From positions 289,641,385 to 289,705,384 of the forward strand of contig CM071567.1 in assembly GCA_036426205.1 (NCBI GenBank): a stretch of 64,000 bases of DNA. Reading direction: 5' to 3'. Numbering within the stretch: the stretch's first letter is position 1; each line of letters starts with the position of its first letter. This document shows, one piece after another, positions 23,161-33,531 of this stretch. Source of the stretch: Ascaphus truei. Lineage: Eukaryota > Chordata > Amphibia > Anura > Ascaphidae. Both the position numbers and the translations under genes were made by a program. The notes below the pieces were generated by a model that was not told where the DNA came from, ran no database searches, and worked only from the letters and a program-made list of their open reading frames with translations.

Positions 23161-23164
23161 AGCA

Positions 23165-23650
23165 ACCACAAGCTACAGTGAGTCGGCCTAACTGGGACCC
23201 AATGGGGAAGAGTTAGCCTGGTCCAGGGGAGCACTGCTCCCAGGACACTACCTACTCCTCAGAGGTCCCTCTTCCGAATGGCGTGGCTTGCAGCGCGCCA
23301 AATGTATCCACTAAGTTGCAGGGAATCCTTGCAACCCTATTGGCTGATGCGCAGCATGTGACATCCGTTCCTGAGGTTCATGGTACATGTAGTCCCTGTC
23401 TTGAGCCTTTCCCTATTGGCCACCGCTTTGCGCTTCTCCTGCACATGCACGGCATCTCATGCATGCACATTTGCATTCATGATGGCGGCACCCTTTACCG
23501 GGAGCCGCCGGGAGCCTTTGGCGATGCACTCGCCCTCTCCAGCAGCCGCGCGTCACCCACATCTCCCACAGCTGCCTGAAGTTCCCGCATCCCTCCGCAA
23601 CGCCATCGGGGTAAGAGGAGAGGAATAGAGGGAACCGAGGGACCAGAAGG
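23165..23650 (+). repeat. CpG-rich LTR-like block, copy 1
   Basis: Scattered blocks match 59215-59640 in the same order: CAAATGTATC, CAGGGAATCCTTGCA, CCCTATTGGCTG, GGAGCCGCCGGGAGCC and GGGGTAAG followed by a purine-rich end. It includes CCAAT-type (ATTGG) elements and ATGCATGC palindromes. The two blocks are paralogous. Calling them solo LTRs of a Gypsy-like element is inference; no TG..CA ends were established. Confidence 0.55.
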
Positions 23651-23795
23651 GACAATGTTACACTTCTATAAACACCTTTTCCTCCCCACATTCACATAAT
23701 TTTATGCATTTTATGCATGTACCATCTCTCTGTAACCAGAACACATTAGTCCCTTTTATGAGTGCAATACTTATTTCCTTGCAGCCTGGCCCATC

Positions 23796-25024
23796 TCAGC
23801 TGTGTGGGGATCTTGCAGGGGAAACTTTTTTCTTCGCTGTGCTATTTTCCTCCATGGTGTATCTCCATCTCCTTTCTAAAGTTCTGCCCTCAAGTTCTGC
23901 AGCATGCTGGTGGATAAAGCGCTCTGATGCTTCTGTTTCTGAAAATATTTTGGCTCCTCCATTTATGAAGCCTTTTAAAGGTGGCAGGATATCCCAGGGA
24001 AAATGTTTTTTTTTTTGCTTATATAACATACTGCAATCTTTACTGAACACAAATCTTTTATTTGATACTGCAGCAGAATAGTCCTGAAAGATTAGGATCT
24101 TCTTTCCCTCATAATTAAGGCCACCCGAATTCTTATAGGCACTTAATATTGTTGATTTTTCATTAAAGTCCAGAAACTTTGCGATTACTGCTCGTGGCCT
24201 ACGTTCCTGGTTCTGTCTAACTGGACCAAGTCTATGAGCCCTTTCCACTTTGATGTTAGTGTGATCATGTGGTAGTCAAAAGAATTCAGGCAGCCATTTT
24301 GTGCAGAAATTCTGCAATTGAGAGGGTTTCACCTCTTCAGGGACTCCTATTCATATTATATTATTTCTGTGTGACCTGTTTTCCAGGTCCTCCACCTTGT
24401 CTTCTAAAGTTGTATTTTTTTAAGAGTTTGAATGTTTCTAAGAGTTTTGAAGAGTTTGAATGTTTCTGATGATACATCCTCTAGGACCCCCACTCTAGAT
24501 TCAACTTCCACCAGCTTTGTGTTTTGCAGGGTTAGTTCCCCTTTAAGATCATCTAGGGATTTTTGCAATTTTTCATAATGTTCATTTAAAGCAGGCATCA
24601 ATAATTTTGCCACAGCCTGCTAACTCACCATAATCCCCGGGAGGTTTTGCCTCTTGTGACAAATCTGTTCCTTTGAGTTTGCATGCTGCTCCCCCATGTG
24701 CTCTGAAACTATCTTGGTGTGTCTGACTTTCTCCCAGCTCTCACATGCTTTTGCTCATATTTGGGGGGCATCAGTCTCTGCTGGGAGAGAAATGTCTCCA
24801 TATAAATGCTTCTCCTTATTTTTCAAGTTACTGTCCTGCTGTGGAGCGTTTCCTGCTTTTTTTCCACTGTTAAGCTGGATTGAAACTGTGAGAGTTATAT
24901 TCAGACTGATGTCTCTGCAGAGACTGTCTGTCTCATGTATATCCTCCTCACAGGAGCATGCAAAGTCTGCCCACTTTTTGCTGTTCACAGGATCATTCAG
25001 TGAGTTTTTATCTACTGCCTTCAA
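23796..25024 (-). pseudogene. LINE-1/Tx1-type ORF1 protein remnant
   Basis: Minus-strand reading gives, in order: an acidic/Ser-rich N-terminal part (25024-24755); a coiled-coil-like segment HYEKLQKSLDDLKGELTLQN (24570-24510); an RRM-like start with NNII-IGVPEEVKPSQLQNF (24380-24310); and a C-terminal domain ERAHRLGPVRQ, RAVIAKFLDF, YEGKKILIFQDYSA (24248-24060). The order coiled coil, RRM, CTD and the motif ERAHR are hallmarks of L1-type ORF1p, an RNA-binding chaperone. Frame changes near 24430 (a short duplication) and 24300, and internal stops, show it is broken. No ORF2 follows downstream. Confidence 0.8.
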
Positions 25025-25150
25025 TTATTTATTTGTTTATTTATTTATAAAATCTTTTTACCAAGAAGTAATACATTGAGAGTTGCTTCTCATTTTCAAG
25101 TATGTCCTGGGCATAGAGTTAAGATGACAAATAATACATGGTTACAATAT
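25020..25150 (+). repeat. Interspersed repeat (second copy)
   Basis: A TTTA-rich start, then TTTACCAAGAAGTAATACAT and CTTCTCATTTTCAAGTATGT, matches 4475-4545. It runs directly into the 25155-25445 repeat, suggesting one composite consensus. Confidence 0.6.
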
Positions 25151-25154
25151 GTAA

Positions 25155-25445
25155 CAAAAATACACAGTGCAATACCTGCTTCCGTTTCCGTAAAAAGGGT
25201 CATTTAGTTTAACCCTCTGGCCAAAGCGTCTTAAGCCTGATAGCCACTTCAAGGCATGACCGTTAGCAGGTCCTAACGTACCCTAAGTTTAAATTCTTAT
25301 TTACCTCTATAATTAGGGGAAGAATGATCAGCATTGGATCTGTCGTAACCCAGCAAAATGAAACTGACCTGTCAACTTGGAAAGTGGGGAGGGGTGAGCT
25401 TAAACCTTGGGGAGGAGGGGCCAATAACCTCCCAAAAGCAGCGGA
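25155..25445 (+). repeat. Repeat related to the 21.5-kb MITE interior
   Basis: It aligns with 21485-21780 through CATTTAGTTTAACCCTCTGG, a middle block and AAGTGGGGAGGGG. The terminal inverted repeats of the 21.5-kb copy are not seen here. Confidence 0.65.
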
Positions 25446-25706
25446 GACCAGCTGCACATAGTTAATAAACACACAGATACCCAACAAGCTCTGAGAAACC
25501 CCAAACATTGTCAGAGTAATATCCTCCTTAGTGATATTACTTGGTTGTTGATGGCTAGAAGGCTGAAATATATAGTCACCTTTGACTTCACCCTCTGGCG
25601 CTTTACTGGAAGTCTTGCTATTACTTTTTATCTGGTCTTTTTTGTCTGGAAAGGAAAAACAATGAATCCCTAGATATATCTCACATTTTGTGCATAGCAC
25701 GCTCAA
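25263..25706 (-). other. Open frame of 147 codons, unrecognised, probably repeat-derived
   Basis: The minus frame starts with a Cys-containing stretch (CTKCEIYLGIHCFSF) followed by a Lys/Ser-rich stretch. The first part loosely resembles the Cys-rich C-terminus of some DNA transposases, but the match is too short to assign. The second half runs antisense across the repeat at 25155-25445, so the frame as a whole is unlikely to be a gene. Confidence 0.3.
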
Positions 25707-26648
25707 GGGGCCTCATGCAGTAAGCGGTGAAAAAATGCATTCGCCAGTTTAGCAATTAGCCATGTTTTTGGCGAGTTAAACTGTCTGTATGCTGTAAGGG
25801 GCGAATCCCTGGCGAATGAATTAGCCACCACCATTTGATGAAATGGCGTGTAACCGGTGGCGGGACGGCTGCCTGGCGAGAAACTGCCGAGAAGCCGTCC
25901 CCTGCAAAGTTGTGTTTGCAGCCGAGAGAGATCCGCTGCTCTCTCGGCGCAAACTTCAGCACAATAAAAATTATTTTTAAAACAACTTTTATTCATAGTG
26001 TACATGTGCAGGGGGTCTCCGGAGCTGAACCGCATTGGTTTCAGGTCGGGGGACCCCCTGCTCCCCGAGATACAGGCCCCTTTATGAGGTGCCGGTATCC
26101 CTCTGCATTTAAAGGTCCCGATCACGTGACCGCGGCATGTAAATAAAGCAGAGGGATACCGGCACCCCATAAAGGGGGCTGTATCTCGGGAAGCAGGGGG
26201 TCCCCGGACCTAAAACAAAAACTTTTCTGCTCCGGAGACCCTCTGCACATCTACACTATGAGTAAAACACACATATCAATAAAGACTCGTTCCTTACCTT
26301 ACAGGGTATCTGCTACGGTAGCGAAGCAGCATGAATATTTATTTAATAATACTGTAACGTGAGCAGGGGGTCCCCCGAGCTGAACCGCATCACTTTGTGG
26401 ACCAGGGACCCCCTGCTTCCCGAGTTACAGGCCCCGGTATGTGTGATCGGATGGGCAGTGTAGCCGCCATGTTTATAGCGTCCCATACGCTACGTGCCCG
26501 CAATAAACATGGCGTCCACACTGTAACCGATGCCCCAAACCGGGGCCTGTAACTCGGGAAGCAGGGGGTCTCTGAGCCACAAATAAATGCGGTTCAGCTC
26601 AGGGGGCCCCCTGCTCACGCACAATATTATTAAAATACATTAATGCTG

Positions 26649-26693
26649 CTTCATTACCATAGGGGATAGCCGTTAAGGTAATGAAGGGGTTAA
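26649..26693. repeat. Palindrome A, copy 1 (degenerate)
   Basis: TTCATTACC..TAGCCG and GTTAAGGTAATGAAGGGGTT form an imperfect inverted repeat of the type repeated 13 times in the window. Confidence 0.6.
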
Positions 26694-26866
26694 CGCATAA
26701 TAGCATGTTTATTGGGGACAAATGCCCCAAATAAACATAGCAGCAATACACAACATACAATACAGTAATGGCCAACATTACTATTATCCACAAATGGATA
26801 ATAGTGCAGTTGTCCATTTACAATACATACACAACAATAAAGACATTAAATACATATAGCACTCAC

Positions 26867-26929
26867 CCATGTGCGGCTGCCATGATGAAGGCCATCCTCA
26901 TCTTCATCATGCCCATGCCCCATCCGCTT
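26867..26929 (-). other. Exon-like segment E1 in P1 left arm
   Basis: The minus strand has a TTTTGCAG acceptor-like sequence just upstream, then 63 bases (21 codons in frame), then GTGAGT donor-like sequence. The frame contains GHDEDEDGLHHGSRTW. The same layout occurs inverted at 28885-28945 and in diverged form at 37659-37722, where differences include synonymous changes and the GSRT residues are kept. It may be a remnant of an internal exon of the parent element's gene. Splicing is not shown. Confidence 0.5.
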
Positions 26930-26974
26930 CTGCAAAACAGACACAAGAATTAAAACATCCAATGTAATGTCCCC

Positions 26975-27027
26975 TAACCCCTTAATCACCATAGCGGTTA
27001 TTAACCGCTACAGTCATTAAGGGGTTA
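26975..27027. repeat. Palindrome A, copy 2
   Basis: TAACCCCTTAATCACC..TAGCGGTTA is followed by its inverted partner TAACCGCTA..GTCATTAAGGGGTTA, a hairpin with a stem of more than 20 bp. Confidence 0.85.
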
Positions 27028-27154
27028 AGCCACCATCACCCACATACCCTCCCCCACTAACCCCCCCAACCCCCCTACCCACAGGGGAGTCCTACCAAAT
27101 ACCCTTGGGGCCAATACCCCCTCCCCCAGCACATACAGTACAATAATGTGCCAA

Positions 27155-27395
27155 ATAACTATTATCCACATAGGAATAATACATTATTTGGCCATTATTA
27201 AACACATTAAATACCGTAATAAAGTAAAGAAAATTCTACTAACCTCATCAATAAGAAGGCTCCGTCGCCAGCATCATCCTTGGGGTCCGTTGCCAAAATA
27301 ATAAATAGCCAATACATCTCAATTACATTAACAAACCAATGAACCCCTTAATCACCTTTTCGGGTACTAACCTCAAAGGTAATTAAGGGGTGAAG
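27155..27395 (-). repeat. Diverged extra module with exon-like segment and palindrome A, copy 3
   Basis: The order repeats that of the arms: a B-like palindrome (AACTATTATCCAC..GGAATAATA, 27165-27190), a minus-strand segment ending at a GTTAGT donor-like site (27243-27238) and coding an Asp-rich run, then palindrome A (27342-27391). This copy is tandem to the left arm and much more diverged. Confidence 0.6.
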
Positions 27396-27966
27396 CCATC
27401 CTGCAATGGCAACACCACTTATGCATAACATCCTCAATGAATTAAAAACCAATTTCCTAACCAAATCTCATTTAATCATTCAATCTGAAGGCTCAAATGC
27501 CACTTAAAACATTGCATTTACAGTGTATACATGTAGCATAACATGTAAACTACATGTACACGCTGCAAATCAATGTTAACAATACAGTAATCCAACTCAA
27601 ATAGCCTGACATCACAGGAAGTATATTATGTCATCAAATAAAGTCACCATCAATGAATTAACAGACATGAATTACATCCCTAAACAATTAAAATACCATC
27701 CATACCAATTACACAATTAACTATAGCAATCGTAACAGAGAACAAGTTCAAAACATACAAAAAAGGACACGAACAATTACAATATACTATAGCAAGGCTC
27801 TCCATAACCTACAATACAGCATAAAGCCCAAAACTTACATCTCTCTAATAATAAAATATATTTAACACACATCTATGCATAGCAGCATAGCCACAATCAT
27901 TTACAATACAGAAAAGAAAGCATTAACAACACTATCATTTCTTACCCTGCATGTATATATCTCTCT

Positions 27967-28003
27967 AGACATACATACATACATACATACATACATACAT
28001 ACA
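27967..28003. repeat. (CATA)n microsatellite
   Basis: Nine tandem ACAT units. Confidence 0.95.
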
Positions 28004-28095
28004 GTGGCAAGAAATGATATGCATTAAAAAAATGAAGACATGAAAAAGCAAAAAAAAACACATTAACATTAAATACATTTCTTTATTTAACTTAC

Positions 28096-28386
28096 CATTA
28101 CTTGCCCCCACCGACTCCCGTTGATCAGCTTACTCACGAACCAATCCACGAACAGGAACCCATAAAATAAAAAAACATAAAATAATAAACATTAAAATAA
28201 TAAAACAAGACAATCCAGGGGTCTTCTAGTTGTAATCCATCTTCATCTGTATTCTTCTACCTTCTTCCGGGGTCTTCTTGCCGTCCGATGCCACGCCCTG
28301 GTCTTCTTTCTTCAGAGGAGGTCTTTCTTCCTCGGCGTCTGGCTTCAAAATGAGACGACATAGGCTTTTAAAGGCCTATGACGTCA
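28096..28386 (-). promoter_or_regulatory. CRE/TATA-like promoter candidate and first-exon-like segment in P1 centre
   Basis: On the minus strand there is a perfect CRE, TGACGTCA (28386-28379), then an AT core GGCCTTTAAAAGCC (28375-28362), an ATG at 28361, and a 34-codon basic open frame. Downstream is a donor-like GTAAGT at 28095-28090. A second TGACGTCA lies at 28649-28656. The spacing suits a weak Pol II promoter reading toward exon-like segments E2 and E1. Function is inference. Confidence 0.35.
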
Positions 28387-28668
28387 CATTTTCGTCATAT
28401 GGTTCCCACGGCCCTGATTGGGCGTCATGAAACAATGTGTTTAGGCGATGTAATAACAAAAATGATGAGTCACTTAAGGCAATGACAGCACAGCCAGAAT
28501 GGCTTTGCTGCGTTGCCTTAAAGATGACATCATGAAAGAACACCTGGCCGGACTAACATGGTACGGCAGCCAATCAAGCGTGGGAAGTCTATCCCTACTC
28601 TGATTGGTTCAATATCAGCATGACAGAGGCTGGGGGAGAAAGGATGTGACGTCATTGCAACTGTGACG

Positions 28669-29043
28669 TTATTGTACTGTATGTGTGGGGGAGGGTTGGT
28701 ATTGGCCCCAAGGGTATTTGGTAGGACTCCCCGGGTAGTGGGTGAGGGGGGGTTGGGGGGTTAGTGGGGGAGGGTATGTGGTGTGGTGGCTTAACCCCTA
28801 ATGACTGTAGCGGTTAATAACCGTATGGTGATTAAGGGGTTAGGGACATTACATTGGATGTTTTAATTCTGTGTCGTTTTGCAGAAGCGGATGGGGCATG
28901 GGCATGATGAAGATGAGGATGGCCTTCATGTGGCAGCGCACATGGGTGAGTGCTATATGTATTAATGTCTTATTGTTGTGTATGTATTGTAAATGGACAA
29001 CTGCCACTATTATCCATTTGTGGATAATAGTAATGTTGCCCAT
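28669..29043. repeat. P1 right internal arm with palindrome A, copy 4
   Basis: The inverted partner of 26768-27147. It contains palindrome A at 28791-28842, exon-like segment E3 at 28885-28945 and palindrome B at 29006-29032. Confidence 0.85.
28885..28945 (+). other. Exon-like segment E3 in P1 right arm
   Basis: TTTTGCAG (28877-28884) precedes 61 bases, then GTGAGT (28946-28951). The frame codes GHGHDEDEDGLHVAAHM. Relative to E1 two bases are missing after CTTCAT, which shifts the end of the frame. This is the plus-strand mate of E1. Confidence 0.5.
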
Positions 29044-29221
29044 GACTATACTGATGTTAGGGGGGTATAGGTGTTGTTGGGTCATGTATATATATATATA
29101 TAATATTTATTTAGTTAGTTGTGGGGGTGGTGTATTTTTAATTGTTGGGTAGTGGGGGGGGGTGAAGGGAGTTCGCCCAACGGTGGTTGTTTAGGGCTTG
29201 CGGGGTGGTAGCGGTGAGGCC

Positions 29222-29425
29222 TTAAAACCCCTTCATGACATAGCGGTATAACCGTCTAATGTCCGTGAATGGGTAAGTGCACACGCAACCACCACCGCAA
29301 AAGACTCAAACAAACAACAAGGGCCAAATACCCCCTTCACCCACCCCCGCTACCCACAATAAACCTGGCACGGCTCTTTAACCCCTTCATTGCCTTAGCG
29401 GTTAACCGCTAAGGTAATGAAGTGG
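29222..29425. repeat. Palindrome A, copies 5 (decayed) and 6
   Basis: 29222-29275 is a decayed copy. 29378-29425 is a good one: TAACCCCTTCATTGCCTTAG, then CGGTTAACCGCTAAGG. Confidence 0.75.
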
Positions 29426-29457
29426 GCTTTAAATGCATTTTTCCTGCCTCGGATACA

Positions 29458-29879
29458 TGCCGGGGGGGTCCGGTGCTGATATTAATGGTATCAGCTCCGG
29501 AGACCCCCGGCATCAATCCCAGCCAGGAAAAAGGCCTGAATTTTTTCTAAGTGCCGATCCGCCACTCATCCGCTGCCTCTTAGCAGCAACTTGCCATCTT
29601 TTTCTAGCGTGGCTGATCCGCCAGCGAAACGGTATTCTGGATAGGCGAATAGCTCCGCTTAGCTACTTGCCTCTACTAGAATACAGGGTGGCTGAAAAAG
29701 TTGGATTTTTAGGCGGAAAGTGCCTTCTTGCCCCGCCACCGGCGGAAACAAAAAAAACGCCAGCCAAACTGGCGTTTTTTTTTAATCTCGCCACTTTCTG
29801 GCCCCTTTCTGAATACGGATAGGCTTTTTAGGCGGAAAAGTGGCGAGAAGTGCCTTTCCGCCGCTTACTGCATGAACCC
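29458..29879. repeat. P1 right terminal segment
   Basis: It starts with a GC hairpin, GCCGGGGGGGTCCGG..CCGGAGACCCCCGGC, around GATATTAATGGTATC, and runs to the terminal repeat. It is repeated almost base for base at 32732-33150 and inverted and diverged at 36003-36420. Confidence 0.9.
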
Positions 29880-30003
29880 TTAGTCGTTTTTGCCAAGAAG
29901 GTAGGTTAATTTAAAGCTGCAGTTCAAGCAATATCCTACATGTGTATTTTTTTTTTTTAATAAATCAGTTCTGTACTATGTGAAAATACTTGTAGCATTA
30001 AAA
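29880..30003 (+). repeat. TTAA-type repeat fragment, copy 2
   Basis: TTTAAAGCTGCAGTTCAAGC and the next 90 bases match 15145-15235. It sits just outside the end of P1. Confidence 0.65.
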
Positions 30004-30369
30004 AGAAAATGTAAAAGATATTTTTAATGGGTATTCTAATGTAACAAGCATTTTTGTTCCTATAATAACAATATACAAAGTCACATCCCCTTCCCCAACA
30101 GTAGCACCTGTTTGAGCCCTGCCCTCTCTCTAGCAGTGAACCAATTGAATCTAGTGCCTGGTCACATGATCTTCCTCACAGGTTTTGGCTGTCAGGGCAG
30201 CAGAAGATTTCCCAAAATGCATTTAGTGAACCCCCAGCCGAATTTCAGCGATCAATTACAGGCGAACGGACCGATCAGCAATTTAGCAAATCACTTGTCA
30301 GTGTGTAGATTGTATTGATTCACATATTGAATTACATTTTTTTTTTTTTAAAGGACAGCCTGAACAGCA

Positions 30370-30640
30370 CCTTGTAAGGGGTTTTAGCAGTAGTTAGGGT
30401 AGGGCTTTAGGGATATGGGGTTTAGGGTAAGGGGTTAGGCTTTTAGCGTATATGGGATTAGGGTAAAGGTTTTATGGGGAAGGGGTTAAGGTTTTTAGGG
30501 GAAAGGGAGTTAGGGTAAAGGCTTAAGATAAAGGGTTCATGGGTAAGGGTTTTTTAGAGTAGGAGGTAGCGTTCGTATTACAGGTAAAGATCAGGGTTTA
30601 TTAGGGTAAGGGGTAAGGTTAGGGGTCTTACCTTGTCGGT
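30370..30640 (+). repeat. Degenerate TTAGGG-like tandem array
   Basis: Many TTAGGG, TTTAGGG and TTAGGGTAAGG units occur on the plus strand, interrupted by TTTTAG and TAAGG variants. It looks like an old interstitial telomere-like or G-rich minisatellite tract with quadruplex potential. Confidence 0.7.
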
Positions 30641-30644
30641 GAAG

Positions 30645-31290
30645 CGGCCGACAGGGAGATATCTCTGCGCCAAGGTGAGTGGTGGCTAAACACCAACGGC
30701 AATTTGGTCACGACCAAATGTCCTAGACCACCTATTTTTCTCCTCTTTGCATGAGTGGCCCGGAGAGGTGCAGGAGCAGTGCGGCAGTGTGCATTACTGG
30801 CTTTACCTGGGCTACAATTTAGCTTGGTCTGACATTTGTTAGGAGTTTATGTATCTGCTGTAACTATATCTAAACGTATTAACGTTAGTCATCCTTATTC
30901 TGCAACTTAATCCCTTCCCTATTGCTATAATTTGAAGACTCCTTTGGCTGCAAAGTTGTTAACTCTGTGTTTGTAAGTGGTATTGCTGCTTTAACAATGA
31001 TAAATTAGGTCTGAAACTCGGCTCCCAGGATTTGGTTGTGTATCCTATTGCACAATTTCTAGAAAATGTTGGCAATCATATCAAAGTATTGCGCTCAATC
31101 ATGTATTGCAATGTAGACTATACCAGTGCCAAACACATGTAAACTTTTCATGTGTGCATTACTGGTGATAGTTTCATGACGTCTCTAAAATGTATTCTTA
31201 TTTTAACAAAACTCAAACAAAATAAACTTTAGTGCTGGACAGGCCTACATTGCTCTGCAATGCGTTGCAGATAACTCCAGCTCAGAACAG
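30645..31290. other. Intergenic, unassigned
   Basis: It starts with a GC-richer patch containing CTTACCTTG and GGTGAGTGG-like sequences, then AT-rich unique DNA. No gene seen. Confidence 0.35.
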
Positions 31291-31297
31291 GTTAACT

Positions 31298-31612
31298 CAT
31301 GGGGCGCAAACTTTTTTCAATGCCCCCCCTGCTGGCGGTCACCTCACCCCCGCGCCCCCCCTCACACCCACTGGCGTCGGCTCCGGCGTCATGACGTCAC
31401 GTTGCCATAGAAAAGTGACATCACATGACCTCCGCCACGTTGCCATGGCGACGCCTGTGGAGCCAAGGTAAGTAAAGTTTTACAGAGGCCCTGCAGCTCC
31501 CCCGGCACTTAATTGAAGTGCCTTCAGGAAGCGCGTGGGGCCACTGTAAACTGCCTGCCCCCGCAGGCAGTCTCATGCCCCCCCGGGGGTCGCGCCCCCC
31601 AGTTTGCGTGCC
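31298..31612. mobile_element. hAT-type GC-rich MITE, most complete copy 4
   Basis: The left end GGGGCGCAAACTT and right end AGTTTGCGTGCCGC are imperfect terminal inverted repeats. GGTTAACT (31290-31297) and GGTTAACC (31613-31620) flank it, a 7/8 match to an 8-bp duplication. The interior is rich in TGACGTCA and CATGGCGACG-like CpG sequence. No transposase. Confidence 0.75.
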
Positions 31613-31709
31613 GCTGGGTTAACCATTACGTTTATATTGTGACAATAGCTGTCTTAAAGCTATACACTACATGTAAGTTTTGCAGTTTCCACCTGACTAG
31701 TAACTAGTA

Positions 31710-31897
31710 TGTATGTCTGTCTTTATTTAAATAGTGCTATTAATGTACATAGTGCATCACAGCAGTAATATACGTGACAATCATATAAATAACAAATAAT
31801 ATAAATAACACATAATGGGAAGAAGTGATTCAGATATAAATGTAACATTTATGAAAAGGAGCCCTTGTCCCGAAGACCTTACAATCTAATTGGTAGT
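31710..31897 (+). repeat. SINE-like or LINE-tail repeat, copy 2
   Basis: It runs from TCTTTATTTAAATAGTGCTA to CCCGAAGACCTTACAATCTA and is partner to 20268-20425. Confidence 0.7.
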
Positions 31898-31899
31898 AA

Positions 31900-32515
31900 C
31901 TTCTTAGTGAGCTATGCTTGTAATTTTGCATGTTCCATCGAATTCTTTTTATTTCGTTTTTAAGACCGGATAGTGTGTGTGTTTTTTTTTAAACTGGTTT
32001 CTAAATTTGTCACTGCCACTCTATCCTAAAATCCATCTTTGTATTGCAGAGATAGATTGTCAGCAACTTTGAAATGAAGAGTTATTAGATCCTTAAGAGA
32101 TATGCTAATGCCTGCAAACAGATTTGCAAAAAATTATGCGGATCATGTCAAAGATTTTGCATTTTTGTTAATTCTCAAATTAAAAAAAAACAAAAAAAAA
32201 CCACTTGATGCTGATATGGGTTTTTTAACACACTATCATAATTTTTTGTAATGGTTCTCCCCCGACCCCCTGCACACTTCTGGTAGATGTACAGTATGCA
32301 GGGCTGCAGACAGATTTCCCGGGGCTCAGGACTACAGTTCTGACCGGGGCAGCCCCCACGCCTGAGCCCCATTTCACACCTCGCGAGCCCCCTCTATTTC
32401 CCTCCCTCTTCCCATGAATTTCTCTCTCCTCCGTCTCACCTCTCACTCTCTCCATTAATTATCCCACTCACTCAATCCCCTCGCCTCACATGTATTTCTC
32501 TCCCCTGTGTCTCAC
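31900..32515. other. Intergenic, unassigned
   Basis: AT-rich, then a CT-rich segment (32390-32515). No domain in any frame. Confidence 0.35.
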
Positions 32516-32518
32516 TCT

Positions 32519-32690
32519 GAGGCTGCGTCCAGGGCGGCGCTGAGCTGGTGCGGGCGTTCACGCTGGCCGCGATGAAACACATTGTTGCAATGTGTGTAGC
32601 CTGCGTGATCGCCCCCCCTGCGCGTGCCCGTGAGCTGTCCTCAGCGCTCAGATTCAAGAGTTTCAAAAATTTGAATCTGTAGCTCCGATT
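32519..32690 (-). mobile_element. TTAA-type GC-rich MITE fragment, copy 1
   Basis: GAGGCTGCGTCCAGGG starts it, and the body is the inverted copy of 41200-41347 (shared GCGCTGAGCTGGTGCGG and CACACATTGTTGCA-like blocks). The clean TTAA flank is seen only in the other copy. Confidence 0.7.
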
Positions 32691-32731
32691 TCAGATCACA
32701 TGACCAAATTTACCCAATCAGAGGACAGCAA

Positions 32732-33150
32732 GGGGGGGTCCGGTGCTGATATTAATGGTATCAGCTCCGGAGACCCCCGGCATCAATCCCAGCCAGGAAA
32801 AAGGCCTGAATTTTTTCTAAGTGCCGATCCGCCACTCATCCGCTGCCTCTGATCAGCAACTTGCCATCTTTTTCTTGCGTGGCTGATCCGCCAGCAAAAC
32901 GGTATTCTAGAGAGGCGAATAGCTCCGCTTAGCTACTCGCCTCTACTAGAATACAGGGTGGCTGAAAAAGTTGGATTTTTAGGCGGAAAGTGCCTTCTTG
33001 CCCCGCCACCGGCGGAAACAAAAAAACCGCCAGCCAAACTGGCGTTTTTTTTGAATCTCGCCACTTTCTGGCCCCTTTCTGAATACGGATAGGCTTTTTA
33101 GGCGGAAAAGTGGCGAGAAGTGCCTTTCCGCTGCTTACTGCATGAACCCC
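32732..33150. mobile_element. Family P element P2: solo right-terminal segment
   Basis: Nearly identical to 29463-29879, including the GC hairpin, the AACTGGCGTTTTTTTT stretch and the terminal CTTACTGCATGAACCC. It starts abruptly within the hairpin, so it is truncated at left. The high identity suggests a recent duplication or recent activity. Confidence 0.85.
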
Positions 33151-33531
33151 AAGGTTCCCGTTTAAAATAATCTCTTTTAGAAAATGTAGTAATAATGTCT
33201 GCTGCTCTTTTCTCCAAAGTTGTATCAAATAATACGTTTAAGACATGCTATTGCTTCATTGGGTAAGAGTAGGTTTATTTGCCTCCCCTCCTGGAAATTA
33301 ACGTTTAATTTGAAGATTCTCAACATTTTAAAAATATTTATCTTTCTTTTGTTTAGCATGAATTTAAAATATGTATGCTTTATATTAACCGCTTTCTGTT
33401 TTACATAGATTAGATCTTTAAATATTGTTTATGTAAATCTAAAGTAAAGTGTCTATTACAACAGGAAATATTATGAAACCATCCAGTATGAATCAGTCAT
33501 CTTTGCAACATTTATTTAATTACCTAAACCA

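Larger units (their letters stand above)
26768..27147. repeat. P1 left internal arm
   Basis: Reverse-complementary to 28669-29043 over about 375 bases with few differences. The order left to right is palindrome B (CTATTATCC/GGATAATAG, 26780-26804), exon-like segment on the minus strand (26867-26929), palindrome A (26975-27027), then a C-rich stretch. Confidence 0.85.
25707..29879. mobile_element. Family P element P1: 4.2-kb palindromic modular element
   Basis: The ends share an inverted terminal sequence: GGGGCCTCATGCAGTAAGCG at 25707 and its complement (CTTACTGCATGAACCC) ending 29879. Inside, inverted arms of about 375 bp lie at 26768-27147 and 28669-29043. Each arm holds palindrome A, an exon-like segment and palindrome B. 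The left outer part has paired segments around 'CGAGATACAGGCCCC'; the right outer part has a GC hairpin (29458-29510) and another palindrome A. The centre (27150-28665) has a divergent single module, a CATA run and CRE boxes. No transposase domain was recognised, so it is a non-autonomous giant MITE or a decayed autonomous copy. The TIR type might suit PIF/Harbinger or TTAA elements; I cannot decide. Confidence 0.75.

Noticed and set aside
25835..26170. Frames of more than 100 codons on both strands at the left end of P1
   Set aside because: They follow the inverted GC-rich arms of the element and match no protein; both strands are open for the same reason.
28871..29152. 93-codon plus frame beginning MSFCRSGWGMGMMKMRM
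   Set aside because: Out of the register conserved among exon-like segments; the conserved register is the acidic one (DEDEDGLH).
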